The position numbers and the translations under genes are program-made. Shown in pieces: positions 19,653-29,367 of a DNA stretch of 32,767 nucleotides. Position 1 is the stretch's first letter. Every line of letters begins with the position of its first letter. Under the pieces are notes generated by a model. That model searched no databases and was not told where the DNA came from. It worked only from the letters and a program-made list of their open reading frames with translations. Origin of the DNA: Candidatus Pacebacteria bacterium CG10_big_fil_rev_8_21_14_0_10_56_10 (GTDB taxonomy: Bacteria > Patescibacteriota > Microgenomatia > UBA1400 > PJMF01); NCBI GenBank assembly GCA_002772645.1, contig PFDK01000007.1, forward strand, positions 2,150 through 34,916. The letters run 5' to 3'.

Positions 19653-19958
19653 ATGTTCCGCAGCAGGCCTCGTCGCACTCGTCGTGCCACCGGTCAACTG
19701 CCTCGGTTGCCCAGTACTCTCATCTTTGACCGTTCTCAACTAGAGCGACTAGGCTGGAAGTTTGTTCACAGCGGCGCTTACGATATTGAGGGAAGAGTAG
19801 ACACTTTTGCCAAGGATAACTTAGAGCTGGTCATTGCCGCCACAGTTTCTAATGATGTCAATCCTGCTGACCGAGTAGCGCAGGTTAGGGTCACAGTCCG
19901 GTCGGCCAGTTCGTCTTTACCAACCACTCTGCCGGTGACTCTCGGCATCGTCAACTAA
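19653..19958 (+). CDS. Hypothetical protein
   Basis: 101 aa ORF between same-strand genes; no family recognised. Confidence 0.4.
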   Translation: MFRSRPRRTRRATGQLPRLPSTLIFDRSQLERLGWKFVHSGAYDIEGRVDTFAKDNLELVIAATVSNDVNPADRVAQVRVTVRSASSSLPTTLPVTLGIVN

Positions 19959-20038
19959 CTGTCGGTCTTTACTCTTTGGGGACCGCCTTTAGTTGTTGTG
20001 ACAACGCCACGATGAGTTAAGATAGCGGGGAGGTAGTT

Positions 20039-21415
20039 ATGCCTTCTACCAACAAGACTTCGTCATCGGACCAAGTATTTCAGATCATCAACCGTGAGCG
20101 TCGTCGCCAGCGCCAGGTAATTGACCTGATCCCGTCGGAGAACCACGCCTCGCCGGCGGTCCACCGGGCAGTCGGCTCGGTGCTGATGCACAAGTACGCC
20201 GAAGGTTACCCTCGCCAGCGCTACTACCAAGGCAACGCCCACGCCGACCAAGTAGAGGACATCTGTCGCCGCCGGGCGCTGGAGACTTTTGGGCTTCAGT
20301 CCCATCTTTGGGGAGTCAACGTTCAGGGGTACTCGGGCTCACCAGCCAACCTGGCCGTGTACAATGCTTTGCTCCGGCCGGCCGAGACCATCATGGCTAT
20401 GTACTTGCCCGATGGTGGACACCTCTCCCACGGCTGGAAGTTTAAGCAGTTCAGTACCTTGGTGGGCAAGATCTGGAACATTCACTACTATCACGTGGCT
20501 GGCGACCAGCTCACCTTCGACTATGACCAGCTGGAACAAGAAGCTGTCCAGGCCCAGCCGCAACTGATCATCTCTGGCGGCACGGCCTACCCGCGCCAAA
20601 TTGATCACTATCGGATGGGCCGGATCGCCAAGCGAGTGGGCGCCTACTACTTAGCCGACATTTCTCACGAGGCGGGCCTGATCGCCGCTGGCGTCAACGC
20701 CGCGCCTTTTCGCTACGCCGATGTAGTAATGACGACCACTCATAAAACTCTGCGCGGCCCGCGCGGGGCGTTGATCTTCGGCCGCCGCCGGTCACGGATC
20801 AAGCCGGAGGTTGACGTGGCCTACCAGATAGACCGGTCCATTTTTCCCGGTATACAGGGTGGACCGCACCTCCACACCATCGCCGGCGTGGCTGTGGCGC
20901 TCAGAGAAGCTCAGCGACCGGCCTTCCGCCGCTATGCCCAGCAAGTTCTTGACAACACCCAAGTAATGGCCCGAGAGTTTAAACGGGCTGGCTATCGGTT
21001 AATCAGCGGCGGCAGTGACAAGCACTACGTCTTGGTTGATGTCCACTCACACGGCGTGGAGGCCTGGCTGGCGGCCTGGGCGTTGGAGTACGCCGGCATA
21101 GTGTTGAACCGCAACACCATACCCAACGAGAGCGGTTCACCTTACTATCCTTCGGGCGTCAGGCTGGGCGCGCCGGTCGTCACTACCCGAGGAATGAAGA
21201 CGGCGGACATCGAGCAGGTGATGGAGTGGCTGCTGGACGGCTTGGAGTACTCTCGCCGATGGCAACTGCCCGGCGGCGGCCAAGGCAACCAACGCCGTCA
21301 GCGCCGAGCGTACATCAGCCAGTTCTTAAGCGAGTTGCCGCGGGACCGTCATCTCAACAAGCTCCGCCGTCAGGTGACCGTTTTTGCCAAACAGTTCCCG
21401 GTGTTTAGCTGGTAA
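20039..21415 (+). CDS. glyA: Serine hydroxymethyltransferase
   Basis: IDLIPSENHASPAVHRAVGSVLMHKYAEGYPRQRYYQGN, VNVQGYSGSPANLAVY, THKTLRGPRGALI; GGAGGT RBS upstream. Confidence 0.96.
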   Translation: MPSTNKTSSSDQVFQIINRERRRQRQVIDLIPSENHASPAVHRAVGSVLMHKYAEGYPRQRYYQGNAHADQVEDICRRRALETFGLQSHLWGVNVQGYSGSPANLAVYNALLRPAETIMAMYLPDGGHLSHGWKFKQFSTLVGKIWNIHYYHVAGDQLTFDYDQLEQEAVQAQPQLIISGGTAYPRQIDHYRMGRIAKRVGAYYLADISHEAGLIAAGVNAAPFRYADVVMTTTHKTLRGPRGALIFGRRRSRIKPEVDVAYQIDRSIFPGIQGGPHLHTIAGVAVALREAQRPAFRRYAQQVLDNTQVMAREFKRAGYRLISGGSDKHYVLVDVHSHGVEAWLAAWALEYAGIVLNRNTIPNESGSPYYPSGVRLGAPVVTTRGMKTADIEQVMEWLLDGLEYSRRWQLPGGGQGNQRRQRRAYISQFLSELPRDRHLNKLRRQVTVFAKQFPVFSW

Positions 21416-21462
21416 CTTGGTGAGTTGGTGAGTTGGTAAGGCGTCGGTCCAGAGAGAACAAC

Positions 21463-22320
21463 ATGCGAAAAATTGGAGCCCACCTTTCCGCGGCCGGTGG
21501 TGCCGACAAAGCTGTCGAGCGGGCCGCCGCCATCGGCGCTAACTGCCTGCAGCTTTTTTCGGGCAGCCCTCGGGTATGGGCCCGCCGAGAGCTGGAAACA
21601 GTAGCCTTCGACAAAGTAGCGGCCAAGCAACAGGAACTGTCGGTCGCGCCGATCTTTACGCACGCGATTTACTTGACTAACTTGGCTTCGCACAAATCAG
21701 ACTTGGTCGACAAGTCACTCCGCGTGCTCAAGTACGACCTGGAGTTTAACAGTCGGCTGGGCGGCTCGGGAGTAGTGGTTCACTTGGGTAGTCACCAGGG
21801 CAGGGGCTGGCCGGCGATCCGCCGACAGGTGGCAGAGGTACTAGGCCGGTTGCTGGCCGACGCGCCGCGCAACTCGACCCTGCTGATCGAGAACTCGGCC
21901 GGCCAGCAGGGGAAAGTAGGCAGTGACTTGGCGGAAGTTAAGTGGCTGCTCGATACGGTTGGCTCTCGGCGGCTGGGCTGGTGCGTCGATACCTGTCACG
22001 CTTGGGCAGCCGGCTACTACTTGGGCAAGAGCGCTCCAGTCTCGGACGTCGAGTTTAAGTCGCTCATCGATGAGATTAACCGGCTCGAGCTATGGATTGA
22101 CCTCAAGTGTGTCCACGTTAATGACAGCCGCGACCCCTTTAACTCCGGCCGTGACCGCCACGCCAACCTCGGTGAGGGCCTAGTTCCCAGGGCAGATCTG
22201 CGCTACTTTTTAAACCAGCGGCACCTGCGCCACTTACCACTGATCTTAGAAGTGCCCGGGTTTGACGGCGACGGGCCCGATGCTCGCAACGTAGAGCTGT
22301 TGCGCCGCTTACTGCGATGA
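21463..22320 (+). CDS. nfo: Endonuclease IV (AP endonuclease)
   Basis: MRKIGAHLSAAGGADKAVERAAAIGANCLQLFSGSPRVW, LLIENSAGQQGK, GWCVDTCHAWAAGY, CVHVNDSRDPFNSGRDRHANLGEG. Confidence 0.95.
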   Translation: MRKIGAHLSAAGGADKAVERAAAIGANCLQLFSGSPRVWARRELETVAFDKVAAKQQELSVAPIFTHAIYLTNLASHKSDLVDKSLRVLKYDLEFNSRLGGSGVVVHLGSHQGRGWPAIRRQVAEVLGRLLADAPRNSTLLIENSAGQQGKVGSDLAEVKWLLDTVGSRRLGWCVDTCHAWAAGYYLGKSAPVSDVEFKSLIDEINRLELWIDLKCVHVNDSRDPFNSGRDRHANLGEGLVPRADLRYFLNQRHLRHLPLILEVPGFDGDGPDARNVELLRRLLR

Positions 22321-23297
22321 TGGTGTTTGACGGTCACGCTACTGCCCAGCGCCGCCTAACCACCCTTAGCCGGCGGGTCGACGCCTTGGCCCAACAGGGC
22401 ATTTTCCTCAAGATAGCCGCTATTCTCTACACCGAAGACCAAGGGAGCACATTATATACTCAACTCAAGCAGTCTGCCGCCCGGCAAACGGGGATCGAGT
22501 ACGAAGTGTTCCGTCACTCGCTGACCGCTCCCCTGACCCAAGTTTTAGCGAACATCGACCGGCTCAACCGCGACCCGACGGTGACCGGCATCATCATTCA
22601 GAAACCGCGGCACACGACTTGGCAGCGGGCCGCCGGAGTAGCCGCCGCTGGTCAGTCAGCCGCCGTGCGCCGGGCTTTCACCAGCTGGTGGCGCCTCCAG
22701 ACCGGCCGGCTGAGCTTGGCCAAGGACGTGGACGGTCTCTACCCTGAGGTGCTGGCGGCCATCAAGGCCGGTACTTGGCAAGAGCAAGGGTTGGTCTTGC
22801 CGGCCACCGTCCGGGCAGTAATGAGTATCTTAGCCGAAGCCGAGCGGCAGCTGCCGGAGTTTAAACTGGCCCGGCAGCGGGTAGTTATTCTGGGCAAGTC
22901 TGACTTACTGGGCCGGCCGTTGTTTTTTTACCTGCGCCAGCGCGGCGTAGACGTGGAACTGCTTGGCCGCGCTGGCCTGGCCCAGCGCCTTGAGCAGGGC
23001 AGGGGAGTTACCGACGCGGGAGTGGTGATATCGGCTACCGGTCATCATCACTTGCTGACCGGCGAGCTGGTGGCGCCAGGAGCAGTGCTGGTTGATGTCG
23101 GCGAGCCACGGCCGGATATCAATCTGAGCTCAGTCGGGGAAAAGGCCGCTTTTGTGACTCCGGTACCTGGCGGAGTAGGGCCGATGACAGTGGTCAGCTT
23201 GCTCGAGAATTGTTTGAGATTGGCCGTCCGCCGACCAGAACCAGCCGCTAACCAGAACCGGCCGCCACCGGTCGCGTTAGAGGCTTGGCCTGACTAG
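22317..23297 (+). CDS. folD: Bifunctional methylenetetrahydrofolate dehydrogenase/cyclohydrolase (FolD)
   Basis: TGIIIQKPRH, KDVDGLYPE, VILGKSDLLGRPLFFYLRQRG, VISATGHHHLLTGELVAPGAVLVDVG, FVTPVPGGVGPMTVVSLLENCL; ATGA overlap with nfo. Confidence 0.92.
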   Translation: MMVFDGHATAQRRLTTLSRRVDALAQQGIFLKIAAILYTEDQGSTLYTQLKQSAARQTGIEYEVFRHSLTAPLTQVLANIDRLNRDPTVTGIIIQKPRHTTWQRAAGVAAAGQSAAVRRAFTSWWRLQTGRLSLAKDVDGLYPEVLAAIKAGTWQEQGLVLPATVRAVMSILAEAERQLPEFKLARQRVVILGKSDLLGRPLFFYLRQRGVDVELLGRAGLAQRLEQGRGVTDAGVVISATGHHHLLTGELVAPGAVLVDVGEPRPDINLSSVGEKAAFVTPVPGGVGPMTVVSLLENCLRLAVRRPEPAANQNRPPPVALEAWPD

Positions 23298-23449
23298 ATC
23301 TACCTCGAGCGTGGTACAATACCGTCCTGACTACCAAGTACTGCGCGGCAGCCGAGCTTTACGTCCTGACGTTATCGGCCAGTCGCAAGATCGCGGCCAG
23401 CGTCTACCCGAACGTCAACCCGGGCTGACCGCGAACCCAAGGACACGAC

Positions 23450-24271
23450 ATGGCACCTCTCAACCTCAGCGACTTGCCCGACCAGGCTCCCGAGTTTGAC
23501 CTCCAGCAGATGTTGGCAGCCGGCGTCCATTTTGGCCACCAGGTCCGCAAGTGGCATCCGGCTATGGCCGACTGGATCTACGCTGAGAAAGAAGGCGTCC
23601 ACATTTTTGACCTGGTCAAGACAGTCCGCCAGCTCACCATTGCCTACAACTACGCCTACCAGCTGGGCGCCGACAACAAAGTGCTGGTCATGGTGGCCAC
23701 CAAACGCCAGGCAAAAGATATTGTCGAACAAGCCGCCGCCGACAGCGGTGCGATGTTCATTACTTCGCGCTGGTTGGGCGGCACTTTGACTAACTGGAAC
23801 CAAGTCAAAAAGTCGCTCCAGCGGATGATCGATATCGAGCAAGGGCTGGTCAGTGGCGAGTACGACCACTACACTAAGTTTGAACGTAACCAACTGGAGA
23901 AAGAACAGGGGAGACTGGAGCGGTTTTTCCGGGGTATCAAAGCGCTGAGCAGCTTGCCGGACGCGCTGTTCATCGTTGACCCCAGGACCGAAAGCATCGC
24001 CGTCAAGGAGGCTATCAAGCGGGACGTGCCGCTGATCGCCCTGATTGACTCTAACACCGACCCGCGGCCGATTGACATTCCTATCCCGGCCAACGATGAT
24101 GCGATGGGCAGTATCGAGTTTATTGTCCAGGCTGTGGCCGCCGGCTACCGGGCCGGAAAGTCCGACCGACCGACCGGCACCGCTAAAAGCGGTCCTGACA
24201 ACAACAGCTCGGCTAGTCAGACAAGACCGTCTGCCGCTGCCCCGGTCCAGGCTGGATCGTCTGACTGCTAA
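23450..24271 (+). CDS. rpsB: 30S ribosomal protein S2
   Basis: MLAAGVHFGHQVRKWHPAMADWIYAEKEGVHIFDLVKT, SRWLGGTLTNW, PLIALIDSNTDPRPIDIPIPANDDA. Confidence 0.97.
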   Translation: MAPLNLSDLPDQAPEFDLQQMLAAGVHFGHQVRKWHPAMADWIYAEKEGVHIFDLVKTVRQLTIAYNYAYQLGADNKVLVMVATKRQAKDIVEQAAADSGAMFITSRWLGGTLTNWNQVKKSLQRMIDIEQGLVSGEYDHYTKFERNQLEKEQGRLERFFRGIKALSSLPDALFIVDPRTESIAVKEAIKRDVPLIALIDSNTDPRPIDIPIPANDDAMGSIEFIVQAVAAGYRAGKSDRPTGTAKSGPDNNSSASQTRPSAAAPVQAGSSDC

Positions 24272-24284
24272 CTGGAACCGCATT

Positions 24285-24746
24285 ATGTCAAACTTCTCCG
24301 CCGCCGACGTCAAACAGCTCCGCCACCAAACTGGCGCCGGGGTGCTGGACTGCCGGCGGGCATTGGAACAAGCCGATGGCGACATGGCTAAAGCCGTCGA
24401 GCTGGTCAGGGCCAAAGGTTTGGCCCGGGCCGAGAAAAAGGCCGACCGGCCTACCAACGAGGGTTACGTAGCCGCGTACGTTCACCAGACCGGCAAAATT
24501 GCGGTCCTGGTGGAACTGCTCAGCGAGACAGACTTCGTGGCCCGTAACGACCAGTTCCGTCACCTTGCCCGGGAGATTGCTATGCAGGTGGCGTCGATGG
24601 CGCCGACCACGGTCGATGAGTTGTTGGCTCAAGAGTACATCCGCGACAGCAGTCAGACACTCGAGCAGCTTGTCAAACAGACCAGTGGTACGCTGGGGGA
24701 AAAACTGGCCGTCAGTCGTTTTGTTCGCTACCAAGTCGGTGAGTAA
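24285..24746 (+). CDS. tsf: Elongation factor Ts, compact (153 aa)
   Basis: VKQLRHQTGAGVLDCRRALEQADGDMAKAVELVRAKGLARAEKKADR, AVLVELLSETDFVARND, RFVRYQVGE. Confidence 0.95.
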   Translation: MSNFSAADVKQLRHQTGAGVLDCRRALEQADGDMAKAVELVRAKGLARAEKKADRPTNEGYVAAYVHQTGKIAVLVELLSETDFVARNDQFRHLAREIAMQVASMAPTTVDELLAQEYIRDSSQTLEQLVKQTSGTLGEKLAVSRFVRYQVGE

Positions 24747-25902
24747 CTCCTTTTCGTTTACCCTCGAGGCAAAGCGCGGTCATGCCCGAGCAGGGCTCAT
24801 CACCACTCCTCATGGCCGGGTCCAGACTCCCATCTTCATGCCGGTCGGTACTCAAGCCACGGTCAAGTCGCTTGACTCGGCCGATCTGGAACAGTTGGGC
24901 GCCGAGATAGTTTTGGCCAACACTTACCACCTTTACTTGCGGCCCGGGGCGGCCAGAGTAGCTCAGTTGGGCGGTCTCCACCGCTTCATGAACTGGCCTC
25001 ACCCCACCCTCACCGACTCGGGGGGCTTCCAAGTCTTTTCTCTCGATGGTTTGATCGATGCCGACGGAGTAACTTTCCGTTCCCATCTGGACGGCAGCAC
25101 CCACCGTTTCACTCCGGATACAGCCGATAGCTTACAGCACCAACTGGGCGCCGACATCATCATGGCTTTTGACGACTGCACTCGAGATAGCGCCGACCAA
25201 CACCAAGCTGCTGCCGCTCTCGATCGGACCAGCCGCTGGGCGGAGCAATCACTGGCCGCTTGGGAAAAGCGCCGCCGGTTGAGCGCCCAGGGCAGCTACC
25301 AAGCGCTGTTCGGCATTATCCAGGGCGGCCAACATCACCACCTGCGCCGCCTGGCCGCCCGCAGTATTTGCCAACTGCCGTTTGACGGCATAGCTCTGGG
25401 CGGGGAGACCATTGGCTACAACTCGGCCGGTACCGTCCAAGTCATGGACTCTGTTCGGGAGCTGTTGCCCGTGGACAAGCCTCACTACGCCATGGGCCTG
25501 GGCCGCGATCCGGCCGATGTGGTCCTCGGTGTCAATCTGGGATTCGACATGTTTGACTGTGTCGGGCCCAGCCGGCTGGCCCGCAACGGCGCCTTGTTCG
25601 CGGGCCGGCTGTCAATCGAGCAGCCGGCCCAGGGCCAAACCACGGCCAACGCCGGAGCGTTCTCGTTCCGGTCACCGTATCGGCGCGGCCGGCTCAGCAT
25701 CGCCAGGCAGGAGTTTGCTAGCGACCGGCGGCCCATCCAGCCGGACTGTGACTGCGCCACCTGTCAGGCCGGTTACACCCGGGCATACTTACACCACCTC
25801 TACAAGACCAAAGAGCTATCGTACTTCCGCCTGGCTACCCGACATAACTTGCGTTTCATGGTTGGGTTGACCGAACAGATGCGCTCCGCCCTTGTTAGGT
25901 AG
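24739..25902 (+). CDS. tgt: tRNA-guanine transglycosylase
   Basis: IFMPVGTQATVKSL, LANTYHLYLRPG, TDSGGFQVFSL, IMAFDDCTRD, GIIQGGQ, GGETIG, DCDCATCQ..YTRAYLHHL; GTG start overlapping tsf by 8 nt. Confidence 0.95.
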   Translation: MSNSFSFTLEAKRGHARAGLITTPHGRVQTPIFMPVGTQATVKSLDSADLEQLGAEIVLANTYHLYLRPGAARVAQLGGLHRFMNWPHPTLTDSGGFQVFSLDGLIDADGVTFRSHLDGSTHRFTPDTADSLQHQLGADIIMAFDDCTRDSADQHQAAAALDRTSRWAEQSLAAWEKRRRLSAQGSYQALFGIIQGGQHHHLRRLAARSICQLPFDGIALGGETIGYNSAGTVQVMDSVRELLPVDKPHYAMGLGRDPADVVLGVNLGFDMFDCVGPSRLARNGALFAGRLSIEQPAQGQTTANAGAFSFRSPYRRGRLSIARQEFASDRRPIQPDCDCATCQAGYTRAYLHHLYKTKELSYFRLATRHNLRFMVGLTEQMRSALVR

Positions 25903-25962
25903 GCCAGCTGTTTCGACAGCGGTTGGACAGCGGCCCGACTGATATCCGTCGTACAATTTAAG

Positions 25963-27012
25963 ATGATGATGGTTGTCCGTCGCCCAGCCAAACAGCGCAT
26001 TGCTAAACAGCGCATTGCCAAGCAGCGCCGTCCTACTTTTCTTAGCTACCTGTGGAGCAAGTTCAAGTTAGTGGCAGGAGTGATCAGTGGCACCGTGATA
26101 GTGGTTGGTGGGGTAGTGGTGGTGGGCTTGTTGACGTTGCCCGAACTCGACCGGCCCATCAATCTTGTCTGGCTTGACCGCCAAGACAGCCAGCGGGTGG
26201 TTCTGCTGGCCCTTCGGCCTCACCGCCCCGCGGCGTATTGGTTTGAGTTCAGTCCGGGCCTGACCACCCCGGCTTTGGGCAGTGATCAGCCGCTGGAAGT
26301 TGCCCAGCTGGCCGGTCACTTTGCCCGGTACGACACTTTTGTTGGTCCGGAGCCTGGCCCAGCAGCTCTGGCTACCACCGGCTCACTCGGTCCGGCTGCC
26401 GGTCACTTTACCATCGCCGGTTTCAGCGCCGCCTTGACCATTCTGCTCGACGATGTGATGGTGGCGGACCAGTTGCCGGCCGGTCCCAACAAGCTCCAGT
26501 TGTGGTGGTGGCTGGTCAGCCACTCCGCCGCCTTGGTGGGGCAGGGTACCGACTGGCAGCAGCTCTGGGCGTGGTCCGGTTTTCTGTTCCAGCTTTCCAG
26601 TGACCGGTTGTTTGCCCCAACCATAGAGGATTGGTCAGACTGGGCAGATCACCAGCTGAGCCTGCGCCGGCCTACTAAGTTAAGCTGTCAGGTGGCGGTG
26701 ATCAACGCTACCCAGACTTCCGGCTTGGCTACTGCCATGACTAATTTGCTCGAGTCTAACCAGTTATCGGTGATCAGAGTAGGTAACGCTCCCGAACCGA
26801 ACGGCCAGACGCGACTAGTCACTGCCGAGCAAGGCCGCTGCCGCCAAGAGGTACAACTGCTTCAAGCCGCTCTGCCGATCAGCACTGCCGCCACCACCGA
26901 CCAGCCCACCGCCGACCGGTACCGGGCTCCGTTGGTCTTGTTTTTGGGAAGTGAGGTGGAGCAGGCCTGGCTAGGCTTACTGGCCGCTCCCCGCACTGTC
27001 CGTGGGCAGTAA
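25963..27012 (+). CDS. Membrane-anchored protein with C-terminal LytR_C-like domain
   Basis: N-terminal TM; CQVAVINATQTSGLATAMTNLLESNQLSVIRVGNA resembles LytR_C. Confidence 0.7.
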   Translation: MMMVVRRPAKQRIAKQRIAKQRRPTFLSYLWSKFKLVAGVISGTVIVVGGVVVVGLLTLPELDRPINLVWLDRQDSQRVVLLALRPHRPAAYWFEFSPGLTTPALGSDQPLEVAQLAGHFARYDTFVGPEPGPAALATTGSLGPAAGHFTIAGFSAALTILLDDVMVADQLPAGPNKLQLWWWLVSHSAALVGQGTDWQQLWAWSGFLFQLSSDRLFAPTIEDWSDWADHQLSLRRPTKLSCQVAVINATQTSGLATAMTNLLESNQLSVIRVGNAPEPNGQTRLVTAEQGRCRQEVQLLQAALPISTAATTDQPTADRYRAPLVLFLGSEVEQAWLGLLAAPRTVRGQ

Positions 27013-27049
27013 GAACGGCCGAAAGAAAGTCCTTTAGCACTACCACCGG

Positions 27050-27784
27050 TCAATCGTCGTTATCGCTGGAGACATCCTTGAGAGTTTTCTCGGCGTCTGT
27101 ATCGGTGTTGACGATGGTTAGCGGCACGTCGTCCTCCAGCAAAAAACGCTCGTCGACATCATTGATCGCCGCCAAGTTGACTCGATTGAGCGGGAACGAG
27201 TTAATGTTCTCGTTGCGCTTGGACCGGAAAGTTTCTTTTAAGTAGACACTACAGCACTTACCATCGGCAGAGTGAATAAAACAGCTGTACGAGTTGCGCC
27301 GCTTCATCAGCTTAGTCAGCCTGAACGACAGGTCTTCGGGCAAGGCCCCCAGATAAGTGCTGTTAGAGCTTTCTACTGAGATGTAACGGCTCTTGGGTAC
27401 CAGCTGACAGAGGTCGCCGACGGCTACTGATTCCAGCACTGCTTTGCTGGCCAGCCGGTGCAGTTCGACAATTTTGGTTTTGCCCGGCTCTTCAATGAAG
27501 TGCTCGCGCGAAAAACTGACTGTCGCCGGTTTTTTCTGTTTGATCTTATCGAGCTGTTTGCGGGCGATTGGATTGGACTTGTCGATGTCCAGCACTTGTT
27601 TAAAACTGTGGCGGGCCTTGCTGAGCATGCCCAGCTGGAAGTACGCTACCCCCTGGCGGTTGAGCGCTCCCACGTTAGCCGGATCGTAGTTGAGCAGGGC
27701 GGAGTTGTGTTCCACCGCTGCCTGCCAGTCCAGCCGCTTGGCAGCTTGGATAGCTTGACGTTGAAACTGAGAAATCTTGTTCAT
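27050..27784 (-). CDS. TPR-containing protein
   Basis: Tandem TPR-like units WQAAVEHNSALLNYDPANVGALNRQGVAYFQLGMLSKARHSFKQVLDIDKSNPIARKQL. Confidence 0.75.
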   Translation of the reverse strand: MNKISQFQRQAIQAAKRLDWQAAVEHNSALLNYDPANVGALNRQGVAYFQLGMLSKARHSFKQVLDIDKSNPIARKQLDKIKQKKPATVSFSREHFIEEPGKTKIVELHRLASKAVLESVAVGDLCQLVPKSRYISVESSNSTYLGALPEDLSFRLTKLMKRRNSYSCFIHSADGKCCSVYLKETFRSKRNENINSFPLNRVNLAAINDVDERFLLEDDVPLTIVNTDTDAEKTLKDVSSDNDD

Positions 27785-27867
27785 GGGAGCAGATTTACCG
27801 GACAAGGATACTGGCCAAAGCCGGCATTGTCAACTTGGGTACCAACCACGTACAATCTGACCATCAT

Positions 27868-28446
27868 ATGGCCGGACACAGCAAATGGGCCAACATCAAG
27901 CATCGCAAGGGCGCCATGGACGCCAAGCGTGGTCGCGTCTTTAGCCACCTGAGCAGGGCAGTGAGGATGGCGGTCAAGGACGGTGGTTCAGGTGACCCTA
28001 AGTCCAATCCAACCCTGCGGACACTGATCGACAAGGCCCGGGCAGCCAACATGCCCAAAGACAACATCCAGAAAGCTATTAACAAGGGCTTAGGGAAAAG
28101 CGGGTCCGGCGTCCAGTTCCAAGAGGTGACGTACGAGGGGTATGGTCCGGGCGGCGTGGGGCTGTTAGTCGAGGTCGTCACCGACAACACCAACCGGGCA
28201 GGTGCCGACGTCAAGTCGCTGTTCAGCAAGGCCGGCGGCTCGCTAGGCAGCCCCGGATCGGTCTCGTACCTGTTTGAGCGCCGCGGTAACGACTACCAAC
28301 TGAAGATGCCGATGCCTCTGCCCGATGACGCCAGCCTTTCTCGGCTCCGCCAGTTGGTAGACGAGATAGAGGAACTCGATGATGTGGAGGCCGTGTATAC
28401 CGGAGTAGAGATGCCGGACGAGGGTGGAGAAGCCAACTGGGCTTAA
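27868..28446 (+). CDS. yebC: YebC/PmpR family transcriptional/translational regulator
   Basis: MAGHSKWANIKHRKGAMDAKRGRVFSHLSRAVRMAVKDGGSGDPKSNPTLRTLIDKARAANMPKDNIQKAI. Confidence 0.96.
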   Translation: MAGHSKWANIKHRKGAMDAKRGRVFSHLSRAVRMAVKDGGSGDPKSNPTLRTLIDKARAANMPKDNIQKAINKGLGKSGSGVQFQEVTYEGYGPGGVGLLVEVVTDNTNRAGADVKSLFSKAGGSLGSPGSVSYLFERRGNDYQLKMPMPLPDDASLSRLRQLVDEIEELDDVEAVYTGVEMPDEGGEANWA

Positions 28447-28476
28447 CCGACTGGTCCGGTCCGGTCAAGATCAATC

Positions 28477-29244
28477 ATGCGCCGTCGGGAAAAATTTGTC
28501 ATCACCGCCACCCTACTGACGCTGGGCCTAGTTGCTGTCCAGTTGCTGTCCCTTGAGGTCCGTTACCTGGCAGTAGCGGTGTTTATGGTGTTATCGTACC
28601 TGTTGTCCGGCTGGGCCTTGTCCGACGACCTACAGCGCTTTGAACTGCTGGCCATCGTGCCGTTTCCCGCCTTGTTCGCCGGCGCCGTCAGCTTGTTTTA
28701 CTTCCTGCTGCCGACCAACTTGCTCAGCCGGGTCGCTATCCTCAGCCTGTTCGGTATTGGTCAGTACGCTTTACTGCTGACGTCCAACATCTACTCGGTG
28801 GCCAAGGGCCGGACCATCCAGCTGGTCCACGCTGCCCACGCGGTAGCCTTCATCTTCACCTTGTTGACATCGCTGCTGTACACCAACACCATCTTTTCGC
28901 TCAAACTACCGTTTTACGCCAATGGCAGCCTGATCGGCTTGGTCCACTTGCCGCTGATTTTTATGTCACTGTGGTCGATGAACTTTGAACAGCGGATCGA
29001 GCGGCGGGTAATCGGGCTGTCTGCGCTGATGACACTACTGCTGGCTGAGCTAGGCCTGGTGTTGTCATTTTTACCCCTAAACGTCTGGAACAGCGCCTTG
29101 CTGGTGATGGCTTGGCTGTACATTGGCTTGGGCATTCTCCACAACTACTTGCGGGGTGTGTTGTTCAGTAACACCCTGCGCGAGTACTCGCTGGTAGCGG
29201 CGGTAGTCGGGGTGATTTTTGCGTTCTTGTTTCCCCTAAAGTAG
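28477..29244 (+). CDS. Polytopic membrane protein, hypothetical
   Basis: 255 aa with about 7 hydrophobic helices. Confidence 0.75.
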   Translation: MRRREKFVITATLLTLGLVAVQLLSLEVRYLAVAVFMVLSYLLSGWALSDDLQRFELLAIVPFPALFAGAVSLFYFLLPTNLLSRVAILSLFGIGQYALLLTSNIYSVAKGRTIQLVHAAHAVAFIFTLLTSLLYTNTIFSLKLPFYANGSLIGLVHLPLIFMSLWSMNFEQRIERRVIGLSALMTLLLAELGLVLSFLPLNVWNSALLVMAWLYIGLGILHNYLRGVLFSNTLREYSLVAAVVGVIFAFLFPLK

Positions 29245-29367
29245 GCAGGCCGACGGTGGCCAACCGCTGTGGGCCTAGGCGGGGCCCAGGCAGGGGAGAG
29301 CGCTTACCGGTGGGCCGTTAAGTTGACCGGTGCTAACCGGCGGCCAAGTCGCCACTTAAGAGGGGTG

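Noticed and set aside
23372-24457. 361-aa antisense ORF opposite rpsB/tsf
   Set aside because: Shadow ORF in high-GC coding sequence; both sense genes are certain
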